Source of the DNA: Myxococcota bacterium
GTDB taxonomy: Bacteria; Myxococcota_A; UBA9160; UBA4427
Direction of reading: 5' to 3'
DNA length: 37,808 nucleotides
Assembly (NCBI GenBank): GCA_028278345.1
Contig: JANQEL010000005.1
Location: 1 to 37,808, forward strand
Position 1 is the first letter of the stretch. Each line of letters starts with the position of its first letter. Under the pieces are notes generated by a model that did no database searches, had not been told where the DNA came from, and saw only the letters and a program-made list of their open reading frames with translations. Positions 1-7,087 of this stretch are shown piece after piece. Made by a program: the position numbers and the translations under genes.

Positions 1-772
1 AATTCCCTTCCGAGTCCCGCATTGGGATGCAGAATGCGATGAGCACGCCCGCAAGCGTGGCATGCACACCCGACTTGAGAATCGCGACCCAGACCACGAT
101 TCCAAGCAGCAAGTAGCTCGACTTCCGAACCTCCCCGAGGCGGTTCATCGTAACCGCTACCCCGAGTGCAAAGACACCGAACATCAGCGCACCCAGGGAC
201 AGGTCTCCCGAGTAGAACAAGGCGATGATGATGATGGCCGCGAGGTCGTCGAAGATGGCAAGGGTCAACAAGAACACCTTGAGCGCCGTGGGGACCCGGC
301 TGCCGAAGACGCTCAAGAGAGCCAGGGCAAAGGCGATATCGGTTGCGACGGGGATCGCCCAGCCGTCCATGGCAACGGGATCATTCCAGTTGATCCAGGC
401 GTAGATCCCGGCGGGCACCACCATCCCGCCCAGGGCACCCATGCCGGGCAGCGCGATCTGTGAAACCGACGACAACTCCCCTTCCATCACTTCGCGCTTG
501 ATTTCGAGCCCGATCAGGAAGAAGAAGACCGCCATCAGACCGTCGTTGATCCAGAGGAGCAAGGGCTTGTTGATCGCCAGCGCCCCCACCTGCACGGCGA
601 CGGTCGTGTCGAGCAATGCGGCGTAGAGGTCCGACAGTGGCGAATTCGCGACCACCATGGCCACGACGGCCGCGATCAGCAACAGCATCCCGCCGGCGGA
701 TTCGAGACGCAGGAACTCGCGCACCGCATCGAGGACCGGCCAGTTCGGGGGTTTCGCGTACGTCGTACTCAT
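1..772 (-). CDS. nhaA: Na+/H+ antiporter NhaA (partial, C-terminus beyond left edge)
   Basis: Inner-membrane antiporter that exports Na+ in exchange for protons. The 257 residues present match NhaA closely: a hydrophobic N-terminus, the stretch [15 protein letters not shown] near residues 87-101, [11 protein letters not shown] (Asp about 145, equivalent to E. coli D133), and [20 protein letters not shown] with the Asp pair at 175-176 (equivalent to the ion-binding D163/D164). The last segment before the edge, [15 protein letters not shown], is the conserved late helix carrying the functional lysine. The start ATG (770-772) has GGGAG about ten bases upstream. It is the last visible gene of a minus-strand run nhaR - CNNM - nhaA, with a 71-bp gap after the CNNM gene, so control by the adjacent NhaR is likely (inference). 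The stop codon is outside the window. Confidence 0.96.
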   Translation of the reverse strand, partial: MSTTYAKPPNWPVLDAVREFLRLESAGGMLLLIAAVVAMVVANSPLSDLYAALLDTTVAVQVGALAINKPLLLWINDGLMAVFFFLIGLEIKREVMEGELSSVSQIALPGMGALGGMVVPAGIYAWINWNDPVAMDGWAIPVATDIAFALALLSVFGSRVPTALKVFLLTLAIFDDLAAIIIIALFYSGDLSLGALMFGVFALGVAVTMNRLGEVRKSSYLLLGIVVWVAILKSGVHATLAGVLIAFCIPMRDSEGN

Positions 773-843
773 CGGTTTCAAGCTCCCTTGTCGCTCGTGT
801 TCCGCACGTGGGGTTCGTTGTCAATTCCATTCGCGCGGTGGGC

Positions 844-1833
844 TCAGTCGACGACTCCTCGGGCCAGATCGCTCTCGTCGATGATCTCGTGCCCCAGGAG
901 CTCTTCGAGGACGTCTTCCATCGTGACGACGCCGACGGTCTGCCCATCGCGTTGGACGATCGCAATGTGCTCGTGGGCCTTGACGAGTCGATGATGGAGC
1001 TCGATCAGGGTTTCGTCCGCGCTGACCGCCACGATCGGGCGGCACACCCCCCGAAGCGATCGGTGTCCGCTCCCGGAGAGCTGCTGGACGAGTACCTCGT
1101 CCTTCAGCGCATAGCCGATGACATTGTCCACGTGTCCTTCATAGAGGGGGATTCGGGAGATGTGCCAGGCGGGAGATCCGGGGGATACGACGTTCATCGC
1201 TTGATCCGCCTCGAGCGCCACGAGGCGCTCCATCTCCGTCATCACCGCCGCCGTCGCGAGCGACTCCTTCCGCATCAGGTTGTCGATGATGTCCTTCTCA
1301 TGCTCGTGCACGAGACCGTCTCGATAACCGAATTGCGCGATCTGGCTCACGTCGCCGCGCGACAGGATCGAACCGGCTTCTCCGTGTCGCAGCCACCGCG
1401 TGATCTGCTGACAGACGACGACGATCGGGAACAGGATGATCGTCAGCAAGCCGGTGATGCGAACCACGACCCCGACCAACTCACGCCAATACACCGCCCC
1501 GATCGTCTTGGGGATGATTTCCGAACCGATCAGGATGAAGAACGTGACGACGCCCGATACGACCGCGAGCGAGCCCTCGCCCCAGATCTCCTGAGCCGCG
1601 GCGCCGACCCCGGCCGCTCCGATCGTATGGGCGAACGTATTCAGGGTGAGGATGGCGGCCAATGGGCGATCGATGTCTCGCTTCATCTCCTGCAAGCGAT
1701 TCGCGAGCCCGCCCGTTTGCGCTGCGATGAAGGAAGGCGTGACGCTCAACAGCACCGCCTCCAGTACCGAACACAGGAAGGAGAAGACCAGGGCGATCGA
1801 GAAGAACACCGCCAGACTGAACCAGGGATCCAT
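844..1833 (-). CDS. CNNM/CorC-type membrane protein with CBS domain pair
   Basis: A 329-residue protein with an N-terminal CNNM (DUF21) transmembrane domain: three or four hydrophobic helices up to about residue 145, beginning with a reentrant-type SFLCSVLEAVLLS segment and including ILIGSEIIPKTIGAVYW. A cytoplasmic CBS pair follows (AVMTEMERLVALEAD about 195-210; HIAIVQRDGQTVGVVTMEDVLEELLG near the C-terminus). It ends there, without the C-terminal CorC/HlyC transporter-associated domain found in longer relatives. The family includes CorC and CNNM proteins, linked to Na+-coupled Mg2+ export; older annotations call them hemolysins. It starts 3 bp after nhaR and precedes nhaA, so it is probably co-transcribed with a sodium-response pair. 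A role in Na+/Mg2+ exchange is inferred from family and neighbours; the transported ion cannot be read from sequence. Confidence 0.9.
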   Translation of the reverse strand: MDPWFSLAVFFSIALVFSFLCSVLEAVLLSVTPSFIAAQTGGLANRLQEMKRDIDRPLAAILTLNTFAHTIGAAGVGAAAQEIWGEGSLAVVSGVVTFFILIGSEIIPKTIGAVYWRELVGVVVRITGLLTIILFPIVVVCQQITRWLRHGEAGSILSRGDVSQIAQFGYRDGLVHEHEKDIIDNLMRKESLATAAVMTEMERLVALEADQAMNVVSPGSPAWHISRIPLYEGHVDNVIGYALKDEVLVQQLSGSGHRSLRGVCRPIVAVSADETLIELHHRLVKAHEHIAIVQRDGQTVGVVTMEDVLEELLGHEIIDESDLARGVVD

Positions 1834-1836
1834 TGA

Positions 1837-2748
1837 TCAAGACCTCTCAGTTGCGAGGATGCCCTCGCGCGCGGCTGCGGCGATCGCGGCAACCGCTGGA
1901 TGGGTGATCCGGCGCTCAACGGTGATGGCGTAGAACTCCTCGCGAACTTCTTCCGTCTGACCCACTCGATGGACGCCGTGCATCTTGCGAATCTCGTCTT
2001 CGACCAACGTCGGCGCTGCAAACAAGCCGGTTCCGTGTTGCCCGAATACCTTCAGCAACGCGGTGTCTTCGATTTCAGCCACGACTCTCGGGCGCACGTC
2101 GATCCGCTCGAACCACTGGTCGAGAGAGTGGCGCAGTGAGGTGTTGGAGGTGGGGAGCATGAGTGGCGCCTGATCCAGGCTCTGGGGGAAGCTGCGCCGG
2201 TGGCGTTTTGCGAGGGCCGGTGCTCCGAAGAAGGTGACCCCGCACCCGCCGAGCGAGTGGTTGAACGCCTTCACGCGTACCGCGGTGCCGAGGGGCGCGT
2301 CGGTCAAGACCATGTCGTATTCCTGCAACGCGAGCGAGGCGAGCAGGTCATTGGTCTTGCCTTCGTGGAGCACGAGTTCGACGGGCTCGTCGAGTTCGTG
2401 CGCAATGCTCAGCAGACGGTGACAGACGAGTTTGGGAACCGCGTCGGAGATCCCGACTAGGAGCTTCGCTGGGCGATTCGTGGGGCGTCCTCGCAGCGCA
2501 TCCTGCATCTCGCGGCCGAGGGAGAAGATCTCGTCTGCGTAGCGATAGACGAGCTGCCCCACTTCGGTCATTGCGAGGTTTCGTCCCTCGCGCGCGAAGA
2601 GCTTCTCGTCGAGGGCCTCTTCGAGCTTGCGGATCTGGCCGCTCAAGGTGGGCTGGGCGAGGCGCAGCTGCTCGGAGGCACGCGTGACGCTGCCCTCGCG
2701 CGCCACGGTGTAGAAGTAGAGCAGGTGGTGATAGTTGAGCCATTCCAT
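1837..2748 (-). CDS. nhaR: LysR-family transcriptional activator, NhaR-like
   Basis: A 303-residue LysR-type regulator. The N-terminal winged helix-turn-helix (MEWLNYHHLLYFYTVAREGS... to about residue 65) has the NhaR-style opening NYHHLLYFYTVAREGSVTRA, followed by the linker helix and a periplasmic-binding-protein-like effector domain to the C-terminus. NhaR activates nhaA in response to Na+; here nhaA is two genes downstream on the same strand, which supports the specific call. I chose the ATG at 2746-2748 because the homology begins exactly there and GGGGAAG lies just upstream; an in-frame upstream ATG would add 13 unrelated residues across the promoter. The gene is divergent from a TerB-like gene, and a T-N11-A box lies in the shared region. 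NhaR rather than another LysR regulator is supported by sequence and context together. Confidence 0.92.
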   Translation of the reverse strand: MEWLNYHHLLYFYTVAREGSVTRASEQLRLAQPTLSGQIRKLEEALDEKLFAREGRNLAMTEVGQLVYRYADEIFSLGREMQDALRGRPTNRPAKLLVGISDAVPKLVCHRLLSIAHELDEPVELVLHEGKTNDLLASLALQEYDMVLTDAPLGTAVRVKAFNHSLGGCGVTFFGAPALAKRHRRSFPQSLDQAPLMLPTSNTSLRHSLDQWFERIDVRPRVVAEIEDTALLKVFGQHGTGLFAAPTLVEDEIRKMHGVHRVGQTEEVREEFYAITVERRITHPAVAAIAAAAREGILATERS

Positions 2749-2788
2749 GGTCTTCCCCACATCGGTTTTTTCAAACTGTGATCTCAAT

Positions 2789-2799
2789 ATTTCCTATTT
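2789..2799 (+). repeat. 11-bp AT-rich motif, copy 1
   Basis: ATTTCCTATTT occurs here upstream of the TerB-like gene and again at 3637-3647 upstream of the HPF-like gene. Both copies lie in the only AT-rich patches of an otherwise GC-rich region, so they may share a regulator. Copy 1 overlaps the candidate LysR box; copy 2 lacks its GGAA arm. Confidence 0.4.
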
Positions 2800-2805
2800 G
2801 TGGAA
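2791..2805. promoter_or_regulatory. Candidate LysR-type operator (TTCC-N7-GGAA)
   Basis: TTCCTATTTGTGGAA is a perfect 4-bp inverted repeat around a 7-bp centre and contains the LysR-family T-N11-A pattern (2792-2804). It sits in the AT-rich part of the 111-bp space between nhaR (start 2748) and the TerB-like gene (start 2860), the usual place for a LysR regulator to act on itself and on a divergent neighbour. A looser TCC-N6-GGA copy follows at about 2818-2829. Binding by the adjacent NhaR is inference. Confidence 0.4.
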
Positions 2806-2859
2806 GTATCGCACGTTTCCGAATATGGAGATCGTCATCGAACAGAGGAGTCAAGCGAC

Positions 2860-3573
2860 GTGGGAGTCGACCGCATTCTTTCAGAACTCGTTCTCCAGGC
2901 CGCCGCGCGCAATCGCGCGGGGCTGTTCAGCCGCCGCGCGGCGACGGGGGTCCTCTCGACGGAGGCCGGGCGTCGGCTTGGCGCGGCCGTTCGTGAAGTG
3001 GGCGGAATCGATGCGATTTCCGACCTCGCCCTGGCGCTTCGGCGCCGCGAGTTCGAGACGACGCCGATCCGGAACTGGAAGGCCCCCTTCCAATCGAGCT
3101 TGGGCGTGGACGAGATCGACCGCGCGACCCCGCACCCCCTGCTTGCCTCGACGCCGTGCACTCCACGAGCCGAACTCGGGCTGGCGATCCTGCGCACCAT
3201 CATCGCGGCCGCCGAGGAAATCGGGAAATTCGACGGCGACCGGATCGACGCGATCTACGAACACCTGGGATACCTCGATCTCACGGGCTCCGAGAAAGCA
3301 CACCTGCTCGCGCAGTTCTCTAGCCCGACCGACCTGGAGACGTTGGCTGCTGTGGGGGCATCCGACCCGGTCCTCGCATCGATCATCTGTGCGGCAGCCA
3401 CCCTCGTGATCGCCCCCGATGTGCTCGAGCACCGCGGGCTGCTCGAATCGCTGGCGAGGCGTCTCGGGCTGTCGGAGCAGTTCGTCGACGCGATCGATCT
3501 GGAACTCGCATCATGGTCTCTCGAGTCGTCCCGACGTGGCTTCATCAGGGATGCCTCTCAGCAGGCGGCCTAA
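2860..3573 (+). CDS. TerB-like / DUF533 family protein
   Basis: A 237-residue all-helical protein. Residues about 105-225 match the DUF533/TerB fold: AELGLAILRTIIAAAEEIGKFDGDRIDAIYEHLG is the acidic, metal-binding-type first helical hairpin, followed by SPTDLETLAAVGASDPVLASIICAAATLVI and a closing hairpin LLESLARRLGLSEQFVDAID. E. coli YebE is a family member; a precise role is unknown, though TerB domains are linked to tellurite and envelope stress. The N-terminal third (LVLQAAARNRAGLFSRRAATGVLSTEAGRRLG) lacks a clear signal peptide. I chose GTG at 2860 because AGAGGAG lies about ten bases upstream; the longer GTG start at 2800 would read through the operator region. It is divergent from nhaR, so a role in cation or envelope stress is possible but unproven. 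Confidence 0.75.
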   Translation: MGVDRILSELVLQAAARNRAGLFSRRAATGVLSTEAGRRLGAAVREVGGIDAISDLALALRRREFETTPIRNWKAPFQSSLGVDEIDRATPHPLLASTPCTPRAELGLAILRTIIAAAEEIGKFDGDRIDAIYEHLGYLDLTGSEKAHLLAQFSSPTDLETLAAVGASDPVLASIICAAATLVIAPDVLEHRGLLESLARRLGLSEQFVDAIDLELASWSLESSRRGFIRDASQQAA

Positions 3574-3636
3574 CGAATACGAGAACCTATCGCCGGCGAA
3601 CCCAACACTTTCAATAAATCAAAGAGAAACTCTGAC

Positions 3637-3647
3637 ATTTCCTATTT
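3637..3647 (+). repeat. 11-bp AT-rich motif, copy 2
   Basis: Second copy of ATTTCCTATTT, in the 145-bp gap (3574-3718) before the first HPF-like gene. This gap is AT-rich from about 3605 to 3680 and probably holds the promoter for the HPF-like / htpX cassette. I could not assign convincing -35 and -10 boxes. Confidence 0.35.
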
Positions 3648-3718
3648 TTCGATCTTCACCGATCCGCCGATGTTTCTTCCGTCCACCGGCAAGACACATC
3701 CACCAAGAGGGGTGACCC

Positions 3719-4045
3719 ATGAGACTCGTTCTGCAGACCGAAGGAATCGAGGTCGACGATTGGCTCCACGACTTCCTGCGAACCACCGTCAGTTTTGCTG
3801 TCTGGCATCGAGAGATCGGAATCGACGAAGTCGAGATGCGCGTCGACAGGCAGGTCGATTGCGAGAACCGGACCTATATCCGATGCGCACTTCGGGTCTC
3901 GTCACCGCTCGGCGAGTTCACCGCGGGTGCGACGGGTGGGGATGTATGCGCAGCCGCCTGTGAAGCAGCCGACCTCATCGAGTCTTCCTTTCACCTGGCG
4001 ACGAGGGGCGGCCGACCCACGAGCAGCTTGCAGGTCGCTGCATAG
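3719..4045 (+). CDS. HPF/RaiA-like (S30EA fold) small protein
   Basis: A 108-residue protein whose layout fits the ribosome hibernation factor fold: first strand MRLVLQTEGIEV, helix DDWLHDFLRTTVSFAVW, strands IDEVEMRVDRQVDCENRTYIRCALRVSSPLGEFTAGATGG, and final helix DVCAAACEAADLIESSFHLA. HPF/RaiA proteins bind the 30S decoding region and stabilise idle ribosomes. The match is by topology and the characteristic 'strand - helix - three strands - helix' length, not by strong residue identity, and the lysine/arginine-rich surface of true HPF is weak here. The start ATG follows AGAGGGGTG with good spacing. It lies upstream of htpX and is paired with a second HPF-like gene beyond it. Alternative: an unrelated small domain with similar topology. 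Confidence 0.55.
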   Translation: MRLVLQTEGIEVDDWLHDFLRTTVSFAVWHREIGIDEVEMRVDRQVDCENRTYIRCALRVSSPLGEFTAGATGGDVCAAACEAADLIESSFHLATRGGRPTSSLQVAA

Positions 4046-4087
4046 CGCCCATTGATCGAAACCCAACAACCGCTTTCAGGGAAAATC

Positions 4088-4984
4088 ATGAAGCGAATCG
4101 CACTCTTCATCGTCACCAATATCGCGATCCTCCTGGTGCTGGGCGTGGTGCTGCAGTTGCTCGGCGTGTCGTCGATCCTCGACGAGAACGGTGTCGACCT
4201 GAACCTGCAGGCGCTGCTCGTCTTCTCGGCCGTGCTCGGAATGGGCGGCAGTTTCCTTTCACTGCTGCTCTCGAAGTGGACCGCAAAGCGGCTGACCGGC
4301 GCTCGGGTCATCGACGAGCCGGGCAGTGACACCGAGGCGTGGCTCCTCGAGACCGTACGCACCCAGGCCCAGGCTGCCGGCATCGGCATGCCCGAGGTCG
4401 GCATCGTCCCTTCCGCCGAGCCCAATGCGTTCGCCACCGGCGCGCGGCGCGATCGCGCGTTGGTCGCGGTCAGTGAGGGCCTGCTTCGGTCGATGCGACG
4501 CGAGGAGGTCGAGGCGGTACTCGCCCACGAGGTTTCCCACGTGGCGAATGGCGACATGGTCACCCTGGCGCTGATCCAGGGTGTCGTGAACACCTTCGTG
4601 ATCGCCCTCGCCCGCATCGCGGGGTTCCTCGTCGATCGACTCGTCTTTCGCACCGAAGAGGGACACGGCCCCGCCTACTTGATCACTTCCCTCGTCGCAC
4701 AGGTGGTGCTCGGCATCGCCGCCAGCCCGATCGTCTTCTGGTTCTCGCGCCAGCGTGAGTTCCGAGCCGACGCCGGGGCGGCCGGGCTCGCCGGTCGCGA
4801 GCCGATGATCGGCGCACTCGAACGCCTGCGCGACGTGGTCGATCCCGAACCGCTCCCCGAAGGCATGGGAGCTTTGGGGATCAACGGCGGAAGCGCGTTC
4901 GCGCGCTTGTTCTCGACGCATCCGCCGATCGAAGAGCGCATCGAAGCCCTTCGCAACATGACCGTGCCCACTGGCCGCGCTTGA
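4088..4984 (+). CDS. htpX: Membrane zinc metalloprotease HtpX
   Basis: A 298-residue M48B peptidase of the inner membrane that degrades damaged membrane proteins. Two N-terminal hydrophobic helices (about residues 5-25 and 38-60) are followed by the zinc motif HEVSH at 147-151. Two more hydrophobic segments follow (about 158-180 and 197-217), then the third zinc ligand in REFRADAGAAGLAG near residue 223. The ending STHPPIEERIEALR is the family's conserved C-terminus. The ATG at 4088 (MKRIALFIVTN) is the standard HtpX start, with AGGGA upstream; the ATT/ATG extension from 4052 is not conserved. Its position between two HPF-like genes suggests co-expression under membrane or translational stress (inference); in E. 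coli htpX belongs to the Cpx/heat-shock response. Confidence 0.96.
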   Translation: MKRIALFIVTNIAILLVLGVVLQLLGVSSILDENGVDLNLQALLVFSAVLGMGGSFLSLLLSKWTAKRLTGARVIDEPGSDTEAWLLETVRTQAQAAGIGMPEVGIVPSAEPNAFATGARRDRALVAVSEGLLRSMRREEVEAVLAHEVSHVANGDMVTLALIQGVVNTFVIALARIAGFLVDRLVFRTEEGHGPAYLITSLVAQVVLGIAASPIVFWFSRQREFRADAGAAGLAGREPMIGALERLRDVVDPEPLPEGMGALGINGGSAFARLFSTHPPIEERIEALRNMTVPTGRA

Positions 4985-5053
4985 GGACGCGGACCTGAAT
5001 CGAGAAGAACGGTCGACCACCAGATCGAATCTCAACCACGGAGGTATCTCGTC

Positions 5054-5404
5054 ATGCAACTCCAGATCCACACGGGAAGCACAGAGTCACAGCCGAACTT
5101 CCATGCTCATGCCGAATGGCGCATACGGCGGTCGCTCGATCGTTGGCACAGGCATCTCTCCGGAGTCCAGCTGTTCGTGCAGACGGATCATCGGCGCTGC
5201 GGTGACGCTTCGGCGCGCTGTCGTCTCGTGCTGAGAGGAAGGAACATCGGCGAGATCGTGGCGCGGGGACGCGGTGCGGACACCGAGCGCGCCCTGGGCG
5301 AGGCACTATCTCGCGCACGACGTCGGCTTCGAAATCGAGAGAAGCGAAGGCTGGCGCGCGCGCGACGTCGAACCGACCGGCGGATCCTCGCCGAGGCGGC
5401 GTGA
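5054..5404 (+). CDS. HPF/RaiA family ribosome-associated protein (divergent)
   Basis: A 116-residue basic protein: MQLQIHTGSTESQPNFHAHAEWRIRRSLDRWHRHLSGVQLFVQTD is the first strand and long helix of the HPF/RaiA fold. Strands with ARCRLVLRGRNIGEIVARGRG and the final helix TERALGEALSRARRRLRNRE follow, ending in an Arg-rich tail. Members of this divergent group are common as short stress proteins and are thought to dock on ribosomes. GGAGG about ten bases before the ATG supports the start. It lies 69 bp after htpX in the same direction. Its stop codon (5402-5404) coincides with the point where sequence from a different gene (ASPIC/UnbV remnant) begins in another frame, so the last residues could be affected by an old junction. 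Confidence 0.68.
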   Translation: MQLQIHTGSTESQPNFHAHAEWRIRRSLDRWHRHLSGVQLFVQTDHRRCGDASARCRLVLRGRNIGEIVARGRGADTERALGEALSRARRRLRNREKRRLARARRRTDRRILAEAA

Positions 5405-5846
5405 GGTCGACCGCATCGAAGTCCACTGGCCGAGCGGCAACGTGAGCCTGCGGCACGACGTCGCAACGAATCAATGCATCGAAATCGATGAAGGCGATCC
5501 CGCCTGTCCGCACATCGAAGGGGGCGAGTGCCCGATCGTCTCGGTCGACGTCGAACCCTTCGACAGCCGGAACATCGTGGACCTGAGCCGAAGCAGCGAT
5601 ATCAAGGTGGTGATCCTCGGGTCCCCGCAAGTCGACGGCGCCAACATCGACCCCGAAGCGCTGCTCTTCGGCCGGGGTCGGACGCGTCCCTCGTCGAAGT
5701 GGCCTTCGCTCTACAAGGATTTCACCGGAGATCGCATCGTCGATGTCCTCTCCTTCTATCACATCCACCAGGCCGACATCCTGCCCGGGGACGTCGAGGT
5801 TTGCGTGCCCGGGCAGCTCTACGACAGAACTCCCTTCTCGGGATGA
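5403..5846 (+). pseudogene. ASPIC/UnbV-type surface protein remnant, 5' part (cut by IS)
   Basis: An open frame reading RIEVHWPSGNVSLRHDVATN, the core of an ASPIC/UnbV domain, followed by a second module with VVILGSPQVDGANIDPEALL and SFYHIHQADILPGDVEV. This second pattern is the extracellular domain often found at the C-terminus of VCBS/FG-GAP proteins in GC-rich proteobacteria. The N-terminal part expected before an ASPIC domain (signal peptide and FG-GAP repeats) is missing: homology starts at 5403, right on the stop codon of the HPF-like gene. The frame stays open upstream to a GTG at 5274, but that stretch overlaps the HPF-like gene and looks non-coding in this frame. The stop TGA at 5844-5846 is created by the first base of the inserted IS. 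The rest of the gene continues at 7088-7208. Likely non-functional. Confidence 0.75.
5837..5845 (+). repeat. Target-site duplication, left copy
   Basis: CTCGGGATG directly abuts the left inverted repeat of the IS and recurs exactly at 7079-7087 next to the right inverted repeat. Nine base pairs is the usual duplication length for the IS1 family. Confidence 0.92.
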
Positions 5847-7078
5847 GACGTGGACCGAAGAATGCACCCGCTCGACCCGACATCGGCGGGCAATCCGGGG
5901 CGAGGCCTCTCACGAAACCGGCTGCCGAATCGCTAAACCGCGTAGCTCGCCTCATGCGCCACGCACCGCTCGATCGCCCGCGTTGGGATTCGACCGAAGT
6001 AGCACTCCCGCAACCACCCCGTGATTCCCTCCCGCTCCGGGAACAAGCGCTGCGCCAGGATCTCCTTCACCCGGAGCGGGCGCCCTGTGATCCCGAGCGC
6101 CTGCGCCGGTGGACCGGCCCCTCGGTTCTCCGATCGATCCTTCAGGTAGTTGCGCCACACCACCCAGATCGCGAGTCGCAATAACGCCGAGAGACGGCGC
6201 TTGGAGAACGCCACCGTCTCTCGCTTGTGATTGGCACTGCTGTGACGCACCAACAGATCCGTGTGATTCGCCGGAAAGAGCGGGCTGGCTGGCGTCCGCG
6301 ATTCCTTCGAACTCGTCTGCTCGTGAACGAAAGACCGATCCAGTAGCCGGCTCATGGCCCGAGGATAGGCCCGGTGCTCGTCCGAGCGCAGCGCTACCTG
6401 ACCCCCTTCTGGGACGATTCGATCAAGCAGCTCCTCGACCTGCTTTTCCGTCGCTCGGGGATCGGGCTTGCCGAAGCGCTTCTCGAGAACCCGCCGTTTC
6501 TCCTTCTGCGCCGGGCGCATCGTGCCGCTGCGCCTGAGCTCCGCGTCGTTGAAGCCGTAGACGAAGTACGACTCCCCGACGAGCAGGTTGAGGTCCATCG
6601 GCCAGTACTGGCTGTGTTCGAAGCTTCGGAGGCCATCCAGGACGAGCGGTTCTTCGGGGCAGGCCTTGGGTCGCATGCGCTCGTGGAAGAGCAGACAGTG
6701 GCGGCCGAGGCGGTCACTGAGCCGCCGAATCGTGGAATGGGAGACGCCCGTCTCGCGAGCGATCTGCCGGAAGCACGAGCACGATACGAGTCGGTGGAAG
6801 GTGGATTCGAGAAGGTCGCCGCGGCGCAGCCAGTAGCTGGGTGAGAAGGTCTGTGAACTGAAGTAGCGGCCGCACGAGCAGCATCGGTAACGCTGTACTC
6901 GATACGGTCGGCGGTCTCTCAGGTAGAAGCCCTTCTTGACGAAGCGCCAAACGACTGTGTTCTCATGGGAATCGCAGCCGGGGTTTGGACAGTAGGGGGG
7001 ATGGCGGAAAGGCGTGGTGATCGACATGCCACCCCACTACGCACGGGGCGTGCCAGGTGCATTTAGCGGTCCACGTCT
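5846..7078 (-). mobile_element. Complete IS1-like insertion sequence (1233 bp)
   Basis: The ends are 22-bp imperfect inverted repeats, 5846-5867 and 7057-7078, both beginning AGACGTGGACCG and ending ATGCAC, with 19 of 22 positions matching. They are flanked by the 9-bp direct repeat CTCGGGATG. Inside lies one transposase gene on the minus strand that fills most of the element. The combination of 9-bp duplication, about 23-bp ends and a zinc-ribbon DDE transposase points to the IS1 family or a close relative; a single uninterrupted frame of this length is longer than classical IS1 insAB. Intact ends, intact duplication and an open transposase suggest fairly recent insertion. The family assignment is inference; the boundaries are read directly. 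Confidence 0.92.
5933..7027 (-). CDS. IS1-like DDE transposase with N-terminal zinc ribbon
   Basis: A 364-residue transposase that would cut and join the ends of the surrounding IS. The N-terminus has paired cysteines CPNPGC (13-18) and RCCSCGRYF (48-56), a zinc ribbon. A helix-turn-helix follows (FRQIARETGVSHSTIRRLSD, about 86-105). Candidate DDE residues are D131 in VLDGLRSFEH, D216 in LRSDEHRAY and E270 in NHKRETVAFSKRRLS; the last motif resembles the IS1 RKSLSFSKS region. The frame is complete from ATG to TAA-type stop, with no frameshift site needed, unlike classical IS1. It is inserted antisense to the gene it interrupts. The catalytic assignments are by pattern and position only. Confidence 0.88.
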   Translation of the reverse strand: MSITTPFRHPPYCPNPGCDSHENTVVWRFVKKGFYLRDRRPYRVQRYRCCSCGRYFSSQTFSPSYWLRRGDLLESTFHRLVSCSCFRQIARETGVSHSTIRRLSDRLGRHCLLFHERMRPKACPEEPLVLDGLRSFEHSQYWPMDLNLLVGESYFVYGFNDAELRRSGTMRPAQKEKRRVLEKRFGKPDPRATEKQVEELLDRIVPEGGQVALRSDEHRAYPRAMSRLLDRSFVHEQTSSKESRTPASPLFPANHTDLLVRHSSANHKRETVAFSKRRLSALLRLAIWVVWRNYLKDRSENRGAGPPAQALGITGRPLRVKEILAQRLFPEREGITGWLRECYFGRIPTRAIERCVAHEASYAV

Positions 7079-7087
7079 CTCGGGATG
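7079..7087 (+). repeat. Target-site duplication, right copy
   Basis: CTCGGGATG, identical to 5837-5845, immediately follows the right inverted repeat of the IS. Joining 5845 to 7088 removes the element and one copy. Confidence 0.92.

Noticed and set aside
844..1833. Hemolysin function for the CNNM/CBS protein
   Set aside because: The name comes from old database labels for the family; CNNM plus CBS architecture and neighbours point to ion transport.
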